From: Lysinibacillus mangiferihumi
GTDB taxonomy: Bacteria; Bacillota; Bacilli; Bacillales_A; Planococcaceae
Direction of reading: 5' to 3'
NCBI RefSeq assembly: GCF_003049665.1
Contig: NZ_PYWM01000006.1
Coordinates: 124,001-188,000, forward strand
Length of the DNA: 64,000 nucleotides
Shown here: positions 54,558 through 63,087 of the stretch, piece after piece
How the letters are laid out: every line of letters starts with the position of its first letter
Numbering within the stretch: the first letter of the stretch is position 1
Program-made: the position numbers and the translations under genes
The notes under the pieces: generated by a model
Databases searched by the model: none
Seen by the model: the letters and a program-made list of their open reading frames with translations, nothing else
Told to the model about the DNA's origin: nothing

Positions 54558-54587
54558 TTCTCATAGTGTATGAGAACATCATTTTTT
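54558..54587 (+). terminator. weak terminator-like hairpin between rpsK and rpoA
   Basis: TTCTCATA (54558-54565) and TATGAGAA (54569-54576) form a perfect 8-bp stem with a 3-base loop; CATCATTTTTT follows. The AU-rich stem and four-base gap suggest partial termination or pausing at most. Confidence 0.5.
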
Positions 54588-54689
54588 GTACAGACTGTCT
54601 TGTGCAGATAATAAACGATACGTCAATGACGATCGAATCTATGATGGAAAGAACCTATACATTCGATGTTTTGAAGGAGGGTAAATGAA

Positions 54690-55634
54690 ATGATCGAAAT
54701 TGAAAAACCAAAGATTGAAACGGTGGAGATCAGCGAAGATTCCAAATATGGAAAGTTTGTTGTAGAACCGCTTGAACGCGGATATGGAAACACTTTGGGT
54801 AATTCTTTACGTCGTATCCTTCTGTCTTCATTACCAGGAGCTGCTGTCACTTCAATCCAAATTGATGGCGTTCTTCACGAATTCTCAACTGTAGAAGGCG
54901 TTGTGGAAGATGTAGCTTCAATTATTTTGAACGTGAAAAAGCTTGCTCTTAAAATCTACTCTGACGAAGAAAAAGTTATTGAGATTGATGTAAAGGGCGA
55001 TGGAACAGTTACGGCTGCTGACATTACACATGACAGTGACGTAGAAATTTTAAACCCAGATCTATATATTGCAACAATCGCTAAAAACGGTCATTTACGT
55101 ATGCGTATGTACGCTCAACGCGGCCGTGGTTACACTCCTGCTGATCAAAACAAACGTGAGGATCTTCCTATCGGCGTGATCCCGATCGACTCTATTTACA
55201 CTCCAGTATCACGCGTCAATTTCCAAGTGGAAAATACTCGTGTAGGTCAGTCTTCTGACTACGACAAACTTTCTCTTGATGTGTGGACAGATGGTAGCAT
55301 CGGTCCGAAAGAGGCGATTTCGCTCGGAGCAAAAATTTTAACCGAGCATCTAAACATCTTCGTTGGCATGACAGATGAGGCACAAACTGCTGAAATCATG
55401 GTCGAAAAAGAAGAAGATCAAAAAGAAAAAGTTTTAGAGATGACTATCGAAGAACTGGATCTTTCTGTTCGTTCTTACAACTGCTTAAAACGCGCTGGTA
55501 TTAATACAGTACTAGAACTTGCGAATAAGTCAGAAGACGATATGATGAAAGTTCGTAACCTTGGACGTAAGTCATTAGAAGAGGTAAAAGCGAAGTTAGA
55601 AGAGCTTGGTTTAGGGTTACGCAAAGAAGACTAA
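54690..55634 (+). CDS. rpoA: RNA polymerase alpha subunit
   Basis: A 314-residue subunit. N-terminal assembly domain with [28 protein letters not shown]-type block; C-terminal domain (about residues 248-310) with the DNA/UP-element-binding helices in [22 protein letters not shown] and [29 protein letters not shown] precedes the ATG. Confidence 0.98.
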   Translation: MIEIEKPKIETVEISEDSKYGKFVVEPLERGYGNTLGNSLRRILLSSLPGAAVTSIQIDGVLHEFSTVEGVVEDVASIILNVKKLALKIYSDEEKVIEIDVKGDGTVTAADITHDSDVEILNPDLYIATIAKNGHLRMRMYAQRGRGYTPADQNKREDLPIGVIPIDSIYTPVSRVNFQVENTRVGQSSDYDKLSLDVWTDGSIGPKEAISLGAKILTEHLNIFVGMTDEAQTAEIMVEKEEDQKEKVLEMTIEELDLSVRSYNCLKRAGINTVLELANKSEDDMMKVRNLGRKSLEEVKAKLEELGLGLRKED

Positions 55635-55690
55635 GCGATTTAAACAAAACTTATAAGATCAGATATTCTTTATAAAGGAGGGAAACATCC

Positions 55691-56071
55691 ATGGGTTACA
55701 GAAAACTTGGTCGTACAAGTTCTCAACGTAAAGCGATGTTACGTGACTTAGCTACTGATTTAATCATCAACGAGCGTATCGAAACTACTGAGGCTCGCGC
55801 TAAAGAAGTACGTAAAGCTGTTGAAAAAATGATTACTTTAGGTAAACGCGGAGATTTACACGCACGCCGTCAAGCTGCTGCATTCATCCGTCGTGAACTA
55901 GTAACAACTACTGACGAAGAAGGTAACGAAACAACTTCATTTGCGCTACAAAAGCTATTTGATGATGTTGCACCACGTTACGCAGAACGTCAAGGTGGTT
56001 ACACTCGTATTCTTAAAGTAGGTCCTCGTCGTGGTGACGGTGCACCTGTTGTTGTGATTGAATTAGTTTAA
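55691..56071 (+). CDS. rplQ: ribosomal protein bL17
   Basis: A 126-residue tunnel-exit protein: [54 protein letters not shown]-type core. It is slightly longer than the 120 usual in B. subtilis because of the acidic insertion [13 protein letters not shown] at about 77-89. Last gene of the S10-spc-alpha series. Confidence 0.98.
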   Translation: MGYRKLGRTSSQRKAMLRDLATDLIINERIETTEARAKEVRKAVEKMITLGKRGDLHARRQAAAFIRRELVTTTDEEGNETTSFALQKLFDDVAPRYAERQGGYTRILKVGPRRGDGAPVVVIELV

Positions 56072-56093
56072 TCATAAGAGAAAACAAGTGGTG

Positions 56094-56123
56094 AAGAGGG
56101 TGGAACCACCACCCTCTTTCTTT
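56094..56123 (+). terminator. terminator of the alpha operon
   Basis: A 10-bp perfect stem AAGAGGGTGG (56094-56103)/CCACCCTCTT (56109-56118) with TTCTTT behind. Confidence 0.9.
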
Positions 56124-56150
56124 ATAAACGATTTATACGACAAATAATTA

Positions 56151-56300
56151 AGCTGAGCGTTATGATGAGCGGACACTGTTGTGTGGCGTCTCGTTTAGCT
56201 CTCCGCACCTCATTCAAAAGAGGCAAGGGCTTGAGCACCCGTGTTTCTTGTAAATGTAACGACTAGCGCATTTCTATCGAATGAGGTGCGCGCTTTTTTA
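56151..56300 (+). ncRNA. candidate structured RNA downstream of rplQ
   Basis: Between two terminators lies a gene-free, structure-rich stretch. Stem 1: AGCTGAGCG (56151-56159) with CGTTTAGCT (56192-56200), 9 bp including G-U pairs. Stem 2: GCACCTCATTC (56205-56215) with GAATGAGGTGC (56279-56289), 11 bp perfect, closing a 63-nt loop. GCGCTTTTTTATT follows, as in an intrinsic terminator. GCGCA (56266-56270) can instead pair with TGCGC (56287-56291), so two states are possible. It could be a separate small RNA, a relative of the L17 downstream element known in other Firmicutes, or a leader of ecfA1. Confidence 0.55.
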
Positions 56301-56322
56301 TTATTTTAATGAACAACGAAAC

Positions 56323-56348
56323 AGCGCCAATTGATGGTGCTTTTTTTA
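56323..56348 (+). terminator. second terminator before ecfA1
   Basis: AGCGCCA (56323-56329)/TGGTGCT (56335-56341), 7 bp with one wobble, then a run of T. The rest of the gap to 56469 shows no clear promoter; TAGAAT near 56404 is only a candidate -10. Confidence 0.7.
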
Positions 56349-56469
56349 ATATAAAAGAAAAAGCGCGTAGGCATTTTTCTTATACCGACATACTGATTGT
56401 AGTAGAATTCATACATAAAAAAGTGTAAGTTAGTTAGTATAGCTGAGCATGTAGAGAGGAGATCTAGAA

Positions 56470-57315
56470 ATGCCCGAAATTTTATCGTTAAATAATGTGA
56501 CGTTTTCATATACACCTGAAAATCAAGAGCTGCGAAATGCTGTTGAAAATGTAAGCTTTGCCGTCCAAGAAGGTGAGTGGATTGCCATCGTTGGCCATAA
56601 TGGTTCAGGGAAATCTACGATCGCCAAATTAATGAATGGTTTATTATTCCCACAGCAAGGAGACGTTCGTATATTACGTGAAGTATTAAATGAAGATAAC
56701 CTATGGGAGTGCCGCTCACAAATGGGCATGGTGTTTCAAAATCCAGACAATCAATTTGTAGGGGCAACCGTGCAAGATGATGTTGCCTTTGCGCTTGAAA
56801 ATAACGGCATACCGTTTGAAGAAATGGTAAAACGTGTGCATGCAGCGTTGGAACAAGTGAAAATGAGTAACTTTGTGGATCATGAGCCACATCATTTATC
56901 GGGTGGACAGAAGCAACGTGTTGCGATTGCAGGGGCATTAGCACTGAAGCCAAAGTTGCTTATTTTAGATGAAGCCACATCTATGTTAGACCCACAAGGC
57001 CGTGTTGAAGTATTACAAACTGTCCAAACATTACGCGCAGAAACAGGGCTAACGGTGTTATCGATTACCCATGATTTAGAAGAGGCCATGTTGGCTGATC
57101 GTATACTATTTATGAACGATGGTAAGAAGTTTGCAGAAGGATCACCTGCTGAAATTTTTTCACTGGGGGACAAGTTAACAGAGCTCGGGCTTGATTTACC
57201 ATTTGCCATGAAGTTATCAAAGCTATTGCAAAAGGAAGGTGTTCCGTTAATGGGACAACATATGACAGAAGAAGAGTTGGTGAATGATTTATGGACATCA
57301 AACTTCAACAAGTAA
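56470..57315 (+). CDS. ecfA1: ECF transporter ATPase EcfA1
   Basis: The first ATPase of the shared energising module for vitamin and metal uptake. 281 residues: Walker A GHNGSGKSTIAKLMNG at about 38-53, Q loop VFQNPDNQFVGATVQDDV, signature LSGGQKQRVAIAGALA, Walker B LLILDEATSMLDPQGR, H loop SITHDLEEA. GAGAGGAGAT precedes the ATG. It overlaps ecfA2 by 25 bases. The S components that give specificity are encoded elsewhere. Confidence 0.96.
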   Translation: MPEILSLNNVTFSYTPENQELRNAVENVSFAVQEGEWIAIVGHNGSGKSTIAKLMNGLLFPQQGDVRILREVLNEDNLWECRSQMGMVFQNPDNQFVGATVQDDVAFALENNGIPFEEMVKRVHAALEQVKMSNFVDHEPHHLSGGQKQRVAIAGALALKPKLLILDEATSMLDPQGRVEVLQTVQTLRAETGLTVLSITHDLEEAMLADRILFMNDGKKFAEGSPAEIFSLGDKLTELGLDLPFAMKLSKLLQKEGVPLMGQHMTEEELVNDLWTSNFNK

Positions 57316-58163
57316 GCTATGCCTATTCTCAAGGCACACCTTTTGAAAAACGGGCATTATTCGATGTCAATTTTGAGATTCCATCCCATACGTACCAAGC
57401 AATTATTGGACATACGGGTTCCGGTAAGTCGACCATTCTTCAACATTTTAATGCACTGTTAAAGCCAACAACGGGCATTGTGCAATTAGGCGATCGCACA
57501 GTGGAGGCAGGTAAAAAGGCTAAGGATTTAAAAGCAGTTCGCCAACGTGTGGGCATTGTATTTCAATTTCCAGAGCATCAGTTGTTTGAAGAAACGGTAT
57601 TAAAGGATATTATGTTCGGGCCAATGAACTTTGGTGTATCTGCTACAGAGGCTGAGGCGCGTGCTAGAGAGCTTGTCCGTTTAGTTGGCTTACCTGAAAA
57701 TGTGCTGGAAAAGTCACCATTTGATTTATCTGGCGGACAAATGCGACGTGTGGCCATAGCGGGTGTTTTAGCAATGGAGCCAGAAGTTATTGTTTTAGAT
57801 GAACCAACAGCTGGGCTAGACCCCCGTGGTCAAAAGGAAATTATGGAGATGTTTTATACATTACATCAAGAGCGTAATTTAACGACGATTCTTGTGACAC
57901 ACAGTATGGAAGATGCAGCTCGTTATGCGGACAATCTTATCATTATGCATGAGGGCAAAAATGTATTGAGTGGAACACCGCGAGAGATTTTTAAGGATAT
58001 TGAGACATTGAAACAATTTCGTTTAGAGCCGCCTCGGATTGTGCGCTTTCAACAAAAAGTTGAAAAGATGATTAATACATCTTTGGCAAAGGTCTGTTTA
58101 ACTGAAGAGGAGCTAGCGATTGAAATGGCTCGATTATTGAGAGAGGAGCGTGCAGAGTCATGA
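57291..58163 (+). CDS. ecfA2: ECF transporter ATPase EcfA2
   Basis: The second ATPase, 290 residues, forming a heterodimer with EcfA1. Walker A GHTGSGKSTILQHFNALL, Q loop VFQFPEHQLFEETVLKDI, signature LSGGQMRRVAIAGVLA, Walker B VIVLDEPTAGLDPRGQ, H loop VTHSMEDAARYAD. The C-terminal extension of about 60 residues is typical of EcfA2. It ends 4 bases into ecfT. Confidence 0.96.
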   Translation: MDIKLQQVSYAYSQGTPFEKRALFDVNFEIPSHTYQAIIGHTGSGKSTILQHFNALLKPTTGIVQLGDRTVEAGKKAKDLKAVRQRVGIVFQFPEHQLFEETVLKDIMFGPMNFGVSATEAEARARELVRLVGLPENVLEKSPFDLSGGQMRRVAIAGVLAMEPEVIVLDEPTAGLDPRGQKEIMEMFYTLHQERNLTTILVTHSMEDAARYADNLIIMHEGKNVLSGTPREIFKDIETLKQFRLEPPRIVRFQQKVEKMINTSLAKVCLTEEELAIEMARLLREERAES

Positions 58164-58957
58164 TGGAGAAAATGATATTCGGGCGCTTCCTGCCAGGAGA
58201 TTCTCCTGTTCATAAGCTTGACCCACGTTCGAAACTCGTTTTCGTATTTGCATTTATCATTATCGTATTTTTAGCTAATAATACGATAACATATGCAATG
58301 CTCTTAGCTTTTACGTTATTCATTGTTTTAGTATCACGTATACGCTTGTATTTTTTAATAAATGGTCTAAAGCCCGTGCTGTTTTTAATGGCGTTTACAT
58401 TTTTACTGCATATTTTTATGACCAAGGAAGGCGACCTACTATTTCATTGGAAGTTTATCTCCATCTATGAGGGCGGTGTTCGCCAAGGGATTTATATTTC
58501 CACACGTTTCCTTGTACTAGTGTTTATGACATCTATTTTAACGCTGACAACATCACCAATTTCCATTACAGATGGGATTGAAGTATTGCTCAATCCATTG
58601 AAAAAAATCAAGGTTCCTGTCCACGAGCTAGCATTAATGATGTCCATTTCACTGCGTTTTATTCCAACGTTGATGGATGAGACAGATAAAATTATGAAGG
58701 CGCAAATGGCGCGTGGTTCGGATTTATCTTCCGGCCCAATAAAAGACCGAATTAAAGCCGTTGTTCCATTGTTAGTACCGCTCTTTGTAAGTGCCTTTAA
58801 ACGTGCAGAGGACTTAGCTACCGCGATGGAGGTACGAGGATATCGAGGTGGCGAAGGCCGTACGCGTTATCGACAGCTCAAATGGGATATGGGCGATACA
58901 TTTGCGCTTGCCTTACTCGCGGCAATGGCGGTTTTATTATTTTTCTATAGAAGTTAA
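58160..58957 (+). CDS. ecfT: ECF transporter transmembrane subunit EcfT
   Basis: A 265-residue membrane scaffold with about six helices, four near the N-terminus and one at the C-terminus. The coupling helices carry the Ala-Arg-Gly type signatures: AQMARGSDLS and AMEVRGYRGGEGRTR, which dock on the two ATPases. Two adjacent ATGs (58160, 58163) can start it, after GAGAGGAG. It is 12 bases ahead of truA, as in B. subtilis. Confidence 0.95.
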   Translation: MMEKMIFGRFLPGDSPVHKLDPRSKLVFVFAFIIIVFLANNTITYAMLLAFTLFIVLVSRIRLYFLINGLKPVLFLMAFTFLLHIFMTKEGDLLFHWKFISIYEGGVRQGIYISTRFLVLVFMTSILTLTTSPISITDGIEVLLNPLKKIKVPVHELALMMSISLRFIPTLMDETDKIMKAQMARGSDLSSGPIKDRIKAVVPLLVPLFVSAFKRAEDLATAMEVRGYRGGEGRTRYRQLKWDMGDTFALALLAAMAVLLFFYRS

Positions 58958-58969
58958 AGGAGTAGCTTG

Positions 58970-59710
58970 ATGCGACGATTAAAAGCAATTATTAGTTATG
59001 ATGGAACGCAATTTTCTGGTTATCAAGTGCAACCAGGAGAGCGTACAGTACAAGCTGAAGTGGAGCGTGTACTTGCCGTTATGCATAAAGGTAACAAGGT
59101 CAAAGTAACGGCAAGTGGTCGCACGGATGCAAGAGTACACGCAACTGGACAAACACTGCATTTTGATACGCCGCTTGCAATACCGGTAGAAAAATACATG
59201 AAAGCGCTGAATGTACAGCTTCCAAGAGATATTCGTGTCTTATCCATTGAGGAAGTGGCAGCTGACTTTCATGCGCGTTATAGTGTAACAGGAAAACGCT
59301 ATCGCTATATATGGTCGTGTGAGCCTGTACAAAGCCCGTTTCGTCGATATTACACAGTAGAGACCAATGGGGTTAAACCAGACGTTACAGCGATGCAGGA
59401 GGCGGCTAAGGCGATTATCGGGACACATGATTTCTCATGCTTCTGTGCAGCGAATACAAGTGTCCAAGATAAAGTGCGAACTGTTCATAAGCTCGATTTT
59501 GAATGGCATGGTGAAGAGCTACATATGGTGATTGAAGGTAGTGGCTTCTTATACAATATGGTACGCATTATTGCCGGAACTTTATGGGAAGTGGGCATAG
59601 GACGTCGAGAAGTGCAAAATGTCGAGCTAGTCGTTGCTTCAATGAATCGCGATAAGGCTGGCAAAACGGCGCCACCACAAGGTTTATACCTTGAAAAAGT
59701 GTTTTATTAA
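58970..59710 (+). CDS. truA: TruA, tRNA pseudouridine synthase
   Basis: A 246-residue enzyme that makes pseudouridine at positions 38-40 of tRNAs. The catalytic Asp is in TASGRTDARVHATGQTLHF (about residues 46-64). Later blocks are FHARYSVTGKRYRY and GSGFLYNMVRIIAGTL. ATG 58970 has AAAGGAG seven bases upstream; TTG 58967 is less likely. Confidence 0.97.
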   Translation: MRRLKAIISYDGTQFSGYQVQPGERTVQAEVERVLAVMHKGNKVKVTASGRTDARVHATGQTLHFDTPLAIPVEKYMKALNVQLPRDIRVLSIEEVAADFHARYSVTGKRYRYIWSCEPVQSPFRRYYTVETNGVKPDVTAMQEAAKAIIGTHDFSCFCAANTSVQDKVRTVHKLDFEWHGEELHMVIEGSGFLYNMVRIIAGTLWEVGIGRREVQNVELVVASMNRDKAGKTAPPQGLYLEKVFY

Positions 59711-59849
59711 GGTCGATTGTTTAATAGAATACGGTATGTTTTATAGAAGCGGCAATTCGCTTTATAGAGAAAAAATATTAGGCGGAAAGTGTCAATGCAA
59801 ATGCCAAACGTTACCCTGTACAACTTCACCAGGTGTTTAATGAAATTAC

Positions 59850-59878
59850 TTGACTTTAAAAGCCATTCATTATATGAT
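59850..59878 (+). promoter_or_regulatory. rplM promoter
   Basis: TTGACT (59850-59855), 17 bases, TATGAT (59873-59878). The rest of the truA-rplM gap upstream (59711-59849) has nothing I can name. Confidence 0.8.
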
Positions 59879-59883
59879 AACAG

Positions 59884-59962
59884 ATGGTATTTTCATTACC
59901 ACCACAAAATAAGCCCCGAAACTTATAGTGTAGACTAATGAAAAATAACGGTAATCGAATCG
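59884..59962 (+). promoter_or_regulatory. L13-type leader of rplM-rpsI
   Basis: A leader of about 95 nt between the promoter and rplM, at the place where Firmicutes carry the L13 leader RNA used for feedback on rplM-rpsI. GGTATTTTCATTACC (about 59886-59901) can fold into a small stem. The call rests on position and size rather than on a covariance match. Confidence 0.5.
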
Positions 59963-59979
59963 ATTAGGAGGATATATAC

Positions 59980-60417
59980 ATGCGTACAACATTCATGGCT
60001 AAAGGTCACGAAGTAGACCGTAAATGGTTAGTAGTTGATGCAGAAGGCCAAACTCTTGGACGTTTAGCTTCTGAAGTAGCTGCAATCTTACGTGGTAAAC
60101 ATAAACCAACATTCACACCAAACGTTGACACAGGTGATCACGTAATCATCATCAACGCTGACAAAATCCATTTAACTGGTAACAAATTAGAGGGTAAACT
60201 TTACCGTCACCACACTCAATTTGCGGGTGGTTTAAAAACTCGTACTGCTGGCGAAATGTTAGAAAAGTACCCAACACGTATGATCGAATTAGCTGTAAAA
60301 GGGATGCTTCCTAAAAACTCTTTAGGTCGTAAAATGTTCGGTAAACTTAACGTTTACACTGGAACTGAGCACCCACATGCTGCACAAAAACCAGAAGCGT
60401 ATGAGCTTCGCGGATAA
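59980..60417 (+). CDS. rplM: ribosomal protein uL13
   Basis: A 145-residue early assembly protein. It has [34 protein letters not shown]-type sequence and [39 protein letters not shown] lies 8 bases before the ATG. It is paired with rpsI as everywhere in bacteria. Confidence 0.98.
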   Translation: MRTTFMAKGHEVDRKWLVVDAEGQTLGRLASEVAAILRGKHKPTFTPNVDTGDHVIIINADKIHLTGNKLEGKLYRHHTQFAGGLKTRTAGEMLEKYPTRMIELAVKGMLPKNSLGRKMFGKLNVYTGTEHPHAAQKPEAYELRG

Positions 60418-60442
60418 TATAAATTAAGAGGAGGATATTACT

Positions 60443-60835
60443 TTGGCACAAGTTCAATACATCGGCACTGGTCGCCGTAAAAGCTCTGTAGCTCGCGTAC
60501 GTTTAGTACCAGGTACAGGTAAAATTGTTATCAACAAACGTGAAATCGAAGAATACGTACCATTCGCTGCATTACGTGAAGTAATTAAACAACCATTAGT
60601 AGCTACTGAAACTACAGGAAGCTATGATATCCACGTAAACGTTAACGGTGGTGGATACACTGGTCAAGCTGGAGCTGTACGTCATGGTATCGCTCGTGCT
60701 CTACTTCAAGTAGACCCAGATTTCCGTGCTGCACTTAAATCAGCTGGATTACTTACTCGTGATTCACGCATGAAAGAACGTAAAAAACCAGGTCTACGCG
60801 GCGCTCGTCGTGCACCTCAGTTCTCAAAACGTTAA
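60443..60835 (+). CDS. rpsI: ribosomal protein uS9
   Basis: A 130-residue head protein whose C-terminal tail touches the P-site t[26 protein letters not shown] opens it, and the tail ends [17 protein letters not shown]. The start is TTG 60443 with GAGGAGG upstream, giving [12 protein letters not shown]. Confidence 0.98.
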   Translation: MAQVQYIGTGRRKSSVARVRLVPGTGKIVINKREIEEYVPFAALREVIKQPLVATETTGSYDIHVNVNGGGYTGQAGAVRHGIARALLQVDPDFRAALKSAGLLTRDSRMKERKKPGLRGARRAPQFSKR

Positions 60836-60927
60836 TCAATTTCTTATTGCATCAACGTTTACAAAGGTTTATTGGTTCAAGTTGGTGCAAATCAGCTTGA
60901 ACCTCATAAAGAACTTAACAGAAAAAA

Positions 60928-60958
60928 AGCATCAGCATCTTGCTGGTGCTTTTTTTTT
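60928..60958 (+). terminator. terminator after rpsI
   Basis: A 10-bp stem AGCATCAGCA/TGCTGGTGCT (one wobble), 3-base loop, nine T. It marks the end of the conserved ribosomal region; codon bias drops and AT content rises beyond it. Confidence 0.93.
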
Positions 60959-61029
60959 CTGGTATTAATTTCAGATATTAATACTGGATGGTTTGAATAT
61001 TGATGTGTCCTAATCGTTTGGAAACATAA

Positions 61030-61239
61030 ACAATAGTTCTTCAAACCGAACTTCATGGAGTAGTTACGGACTCAAACCTCTATCATAAAGTAATGAAAGA
61101 AGAACTAAATGGCACGGAAGAAGAAGGATACGTAGTGTTATTGTTTGAAGCAAAATGGGTAAATGATGATTATCGCATCTTAAGTGTTGCTTTGGCGAAT
61201 GAAAAAGTGATTTATGCAGATGAAAATATTACAGTTTAA
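61030..61239 (+). pseudogene. fragment of an unidentified gene
   Basis: After a stop at 61027 the frame stays open for 70 codons, ending ...EGYVVLLFEAKWVNDDYRIL, SVALANEKVIYADENITV, stop at 61237-61239. The only ATG is at 61093 (48 residues: MKEELNGTEEEGYV), and it has no ribosome site. Sequence character is protein-like over the whole open stretch, including before the ATG, so this is more probably the 3' end of a truncated gene than a small gene. I do not recognise the family. The region 60836-61029 holds only the rpsI terminator. Confidence 0.35.
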
Positions 61240-61354
61240 TTTGGAGATTATGAGCATAGGAGCATTCTTCACATAAAACAAAGGTCTTTATATTATGTTA
61301 CGAATTGGATAATGGACTCGTCTCGTTTTGATAGCTTTTTGCGATTTTCAAGGA

Positions 61355-61407
61355 AAAAAGCATTAACAACAAAGGAAAAATTCTTATTGTTAATGCCTTT
61401 TATTTTT
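61355..61407. terminator. bidirectional terminator
   Basis: GCATTAACAA (61360-61369) and TTGTTAATGC (61387-61396) pair perfectly. Runs of A before and T after make it work in both directions. It ends the minus-strand gene at 61410 and any read-through from the plus strand. Confidence 0.8.
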
Positions 61408-61409
61408 GT

Positions 61410-61751
61410 TTAAATGGATCTTTTATAAGCATTTATTGTTGAAGTGTATTGGAATATTTTTGGATTTACTAATCCTTCACGTAAATCCATCATCCCCAAT
61501 TGTCCCATTCTATTCAATAAAGGAATCAACCAACTACCACTTGGACCACCTTGTAACACTTTGATTTGATTGGATGATAACTTGGAAACTTTACTAGCAT
61601 CAATGGGTTCTTTTGCATTTTCTATTGCTTCCTGAAAAGCTTTTACATCAGTTTTATACGTATTCTCACCAATTTGTTTAGTAAAACCTTTGTATCCGTA
61701 AGCTCCTTGAAGGATAATTAATCTTATCCCCATATCTTCCATAGAAACCAT
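61410..61751 (-). CDS. hypothetical protein
   Basis: A 113-residue soluble protein with no signal peptide or membrane helix; I do not recognise it. It begins MVSMEDMGIRLIILQGAYGY, includes a Lys/Ser-rich middle (IDASKVSKLSSNQIKVLQGG) and ends NPKIFQYTSTINAYKRSI. ATG 61751 has GAGAGGTG about ten bases upstream; a GTG at 61763 overlaps that site. It lies just downstream, same strand, of the interrupted secreted-protein gene, so the two may once have been one unit. Confidence 0.6.
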   Translation of the reverse strand: MVSMEDMGIRLIILQGAYGYKGFTKQIGENTYKTDVKAFQEAIENAKEPIDASKVSKLSSNQIKVLQGGPSGSWLIPLLNRMGQLGMMDLREGLVNPKIFQYTSTINAYKRSI

Positions 61752-61785
61752 TTTTAAATACACCTCTCTTGAATCGATTTCTAAA

Positions 61786-62385
61786 TTATAAATGTGGAAT
61801 ATTTATAGTTCTTTCAATGGTGTTCCAAGGGTAACTAAGTGAAGTACAATTAATCTTATATAATGCAGAAGTTCCACTTGAGATTTTTAAGTCTGAATTA
61901 AAAGTTACTGTATAATAAGTACCATCTATAATTCTGTCATTATTAAAATCTATGGAAGCAACATTAATTTTATAATCACGATTTTGTTAAGTAATACGTT
62001 CATCATCTAACCATTGATTTTCACTTCCATCACCAACTTGCATAACTGCTACAGCAACAGTGCCTGAAACTGCGTGAGAAGTTTGCTGTAAGCCAATATC
62101 TTCAGCATATTGATTATTTGTTCCAACTTGAGATACTACTTTGTCAATATAAAGAGCTGTTAATGATGGCGCTGGACCTCTTAGAACTGGATATTTTTCC
62201 AATTCTTCTTTAGGAGCTTCATTTGAAACTACTTGCGTAATAGTCCAATCTGGATGTTTTGCTTTTAGATTTTCAATTAATGTGTCTACTTCAATTATAT
62301 CTTTTTCTACTTCTGAAGCTTCAGCTGTGTTTAGCCCTAACAAACCACTTGTTAAAATCCCAACCGTTAGTAAATATTTCTTCAT
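61786..62385 (-). pseudogene. secreted protein gene with an in-frame TAA
   Basis: The 5' part (62385 to 61987) encodes 132 residues. A signal peptide MKKYLLTVGILTSGLLGLNT ends at AEA-SEV, then a charged mature part follows, with KAKHPDWTITQVVSNEAPKE and SHAVSGTVAVAVMQVGDGSE. After TAA at 61989-61987 the same frame continues for 66 codons of protein-like sequence (QNRDYKINVASIDFNNDRII...YKINCTSLSYPWNTIERTIN) to a TAA at 61788-61786. One C-to-T change (CAA to TAA) would explain the break. The 132-residue product could still be secreted. Family not recognised. Only a weak AGAAG ribosome site precedes the ATG. Confidence 0.6.
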
Positions 62386-62784
62386 TTACAACTTCTTTTT
62401 TTGCATTATTATACGTATTAATTATATTATAAAAATTACAATATAAAACAATATTTAACAAAATAATTAATTATTTTTAAATCTTTAGGATAAATTATGG
62501 CTTTTTAAGTGTTTTTTAAGACAATAATTCAAATGAACGTTTTCGTTTTTTACTCTCGAAATTTTTTGATATATTTTTCAGCTCTGAATGGAAGATTCAA
62601 TTGTTTGTCTTTTGTTCTAAAACAATGGAATTAACAAAATAAAAATTTTTGCACTATAAAAAGTTTGATTAATAAAAATATTGAAAAATATTAACTACCT
62701 TTAGTAAAATCTAAAAAAGAATAGTAGATGCTAAGAATTTAGGGATTTAAAAATTACATAGACAAAGGATGTGAAAATGTTCTT
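62386..62784. other. AT-rich intergenic region
   Basis: Very AT-rich, no open frame of note. It separates divergent genes and should hold both promoters. On the plus strand TTGAAA (62681-62686), 18 bases, TAAAAT (62705-62710) is a fair candidate for the small membrane protein gene at 62785. Confidence 0.4.
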
Positions 62785-62964
62785 ATGAATATGGAAAAGA
62801 AGCAAGACCTTGCTTTTAAGTTTATTCTCGCCTACTTTATCGTTTTCATTATCTTAAAAGAAATATTTACTTTTTCAAGGCTGGTTCATTATTCTGTACC
62901 CATCATTGGTTTCCTCATCGCAGCATTTTTACGTTATAAATTGAAAGATAAAAAATCGGAATAA
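62785..62964 (+). CDS. small membrane protein, tandem copy 1
   Basis: A 59-residue protein: MNMEKKQDLAFKFILAYFIV, then FIILKEIFTFSRLVHYSVPI, IGFLIAAFLRYKLKDKKSE. Two hydrophobic helices (about residues 10-28 and 36-50) have charged ends. AAAGGATGTG lies 12-20 bases upstream. Copy 2 at 63088 has the same length, the same ends and about half identical residues, plus the same upstream block, so it arose by tandem duplication. Function unknown. Confidence 0.6.
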   Translation: MNMEKKQDLAFKFILAYFIVFIILKEIFTFSRLVHYSVPIIGFLIAAFLRYKLKDKKSE

Positions 62965-63087
62965 CTTATTTAAAATTTAGAACACATCGTTAAAATCTAC
63001 GTGTTGACCCTCTGTTTGGATTACGTTTATTTCTGCACTTACATTTTTCAAATTAAACAAATAGGCAAAGGATGTGGAAACATTCTT

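Noticed and set aside
56124-56469. Vitamin riboswitch controlling ecfA1-ecfA2-ecfT
   Set aside because: No FMN, TPP, THF or cobalamin core sequence is seen, and a terminator lies between the RNA and ecfA1.
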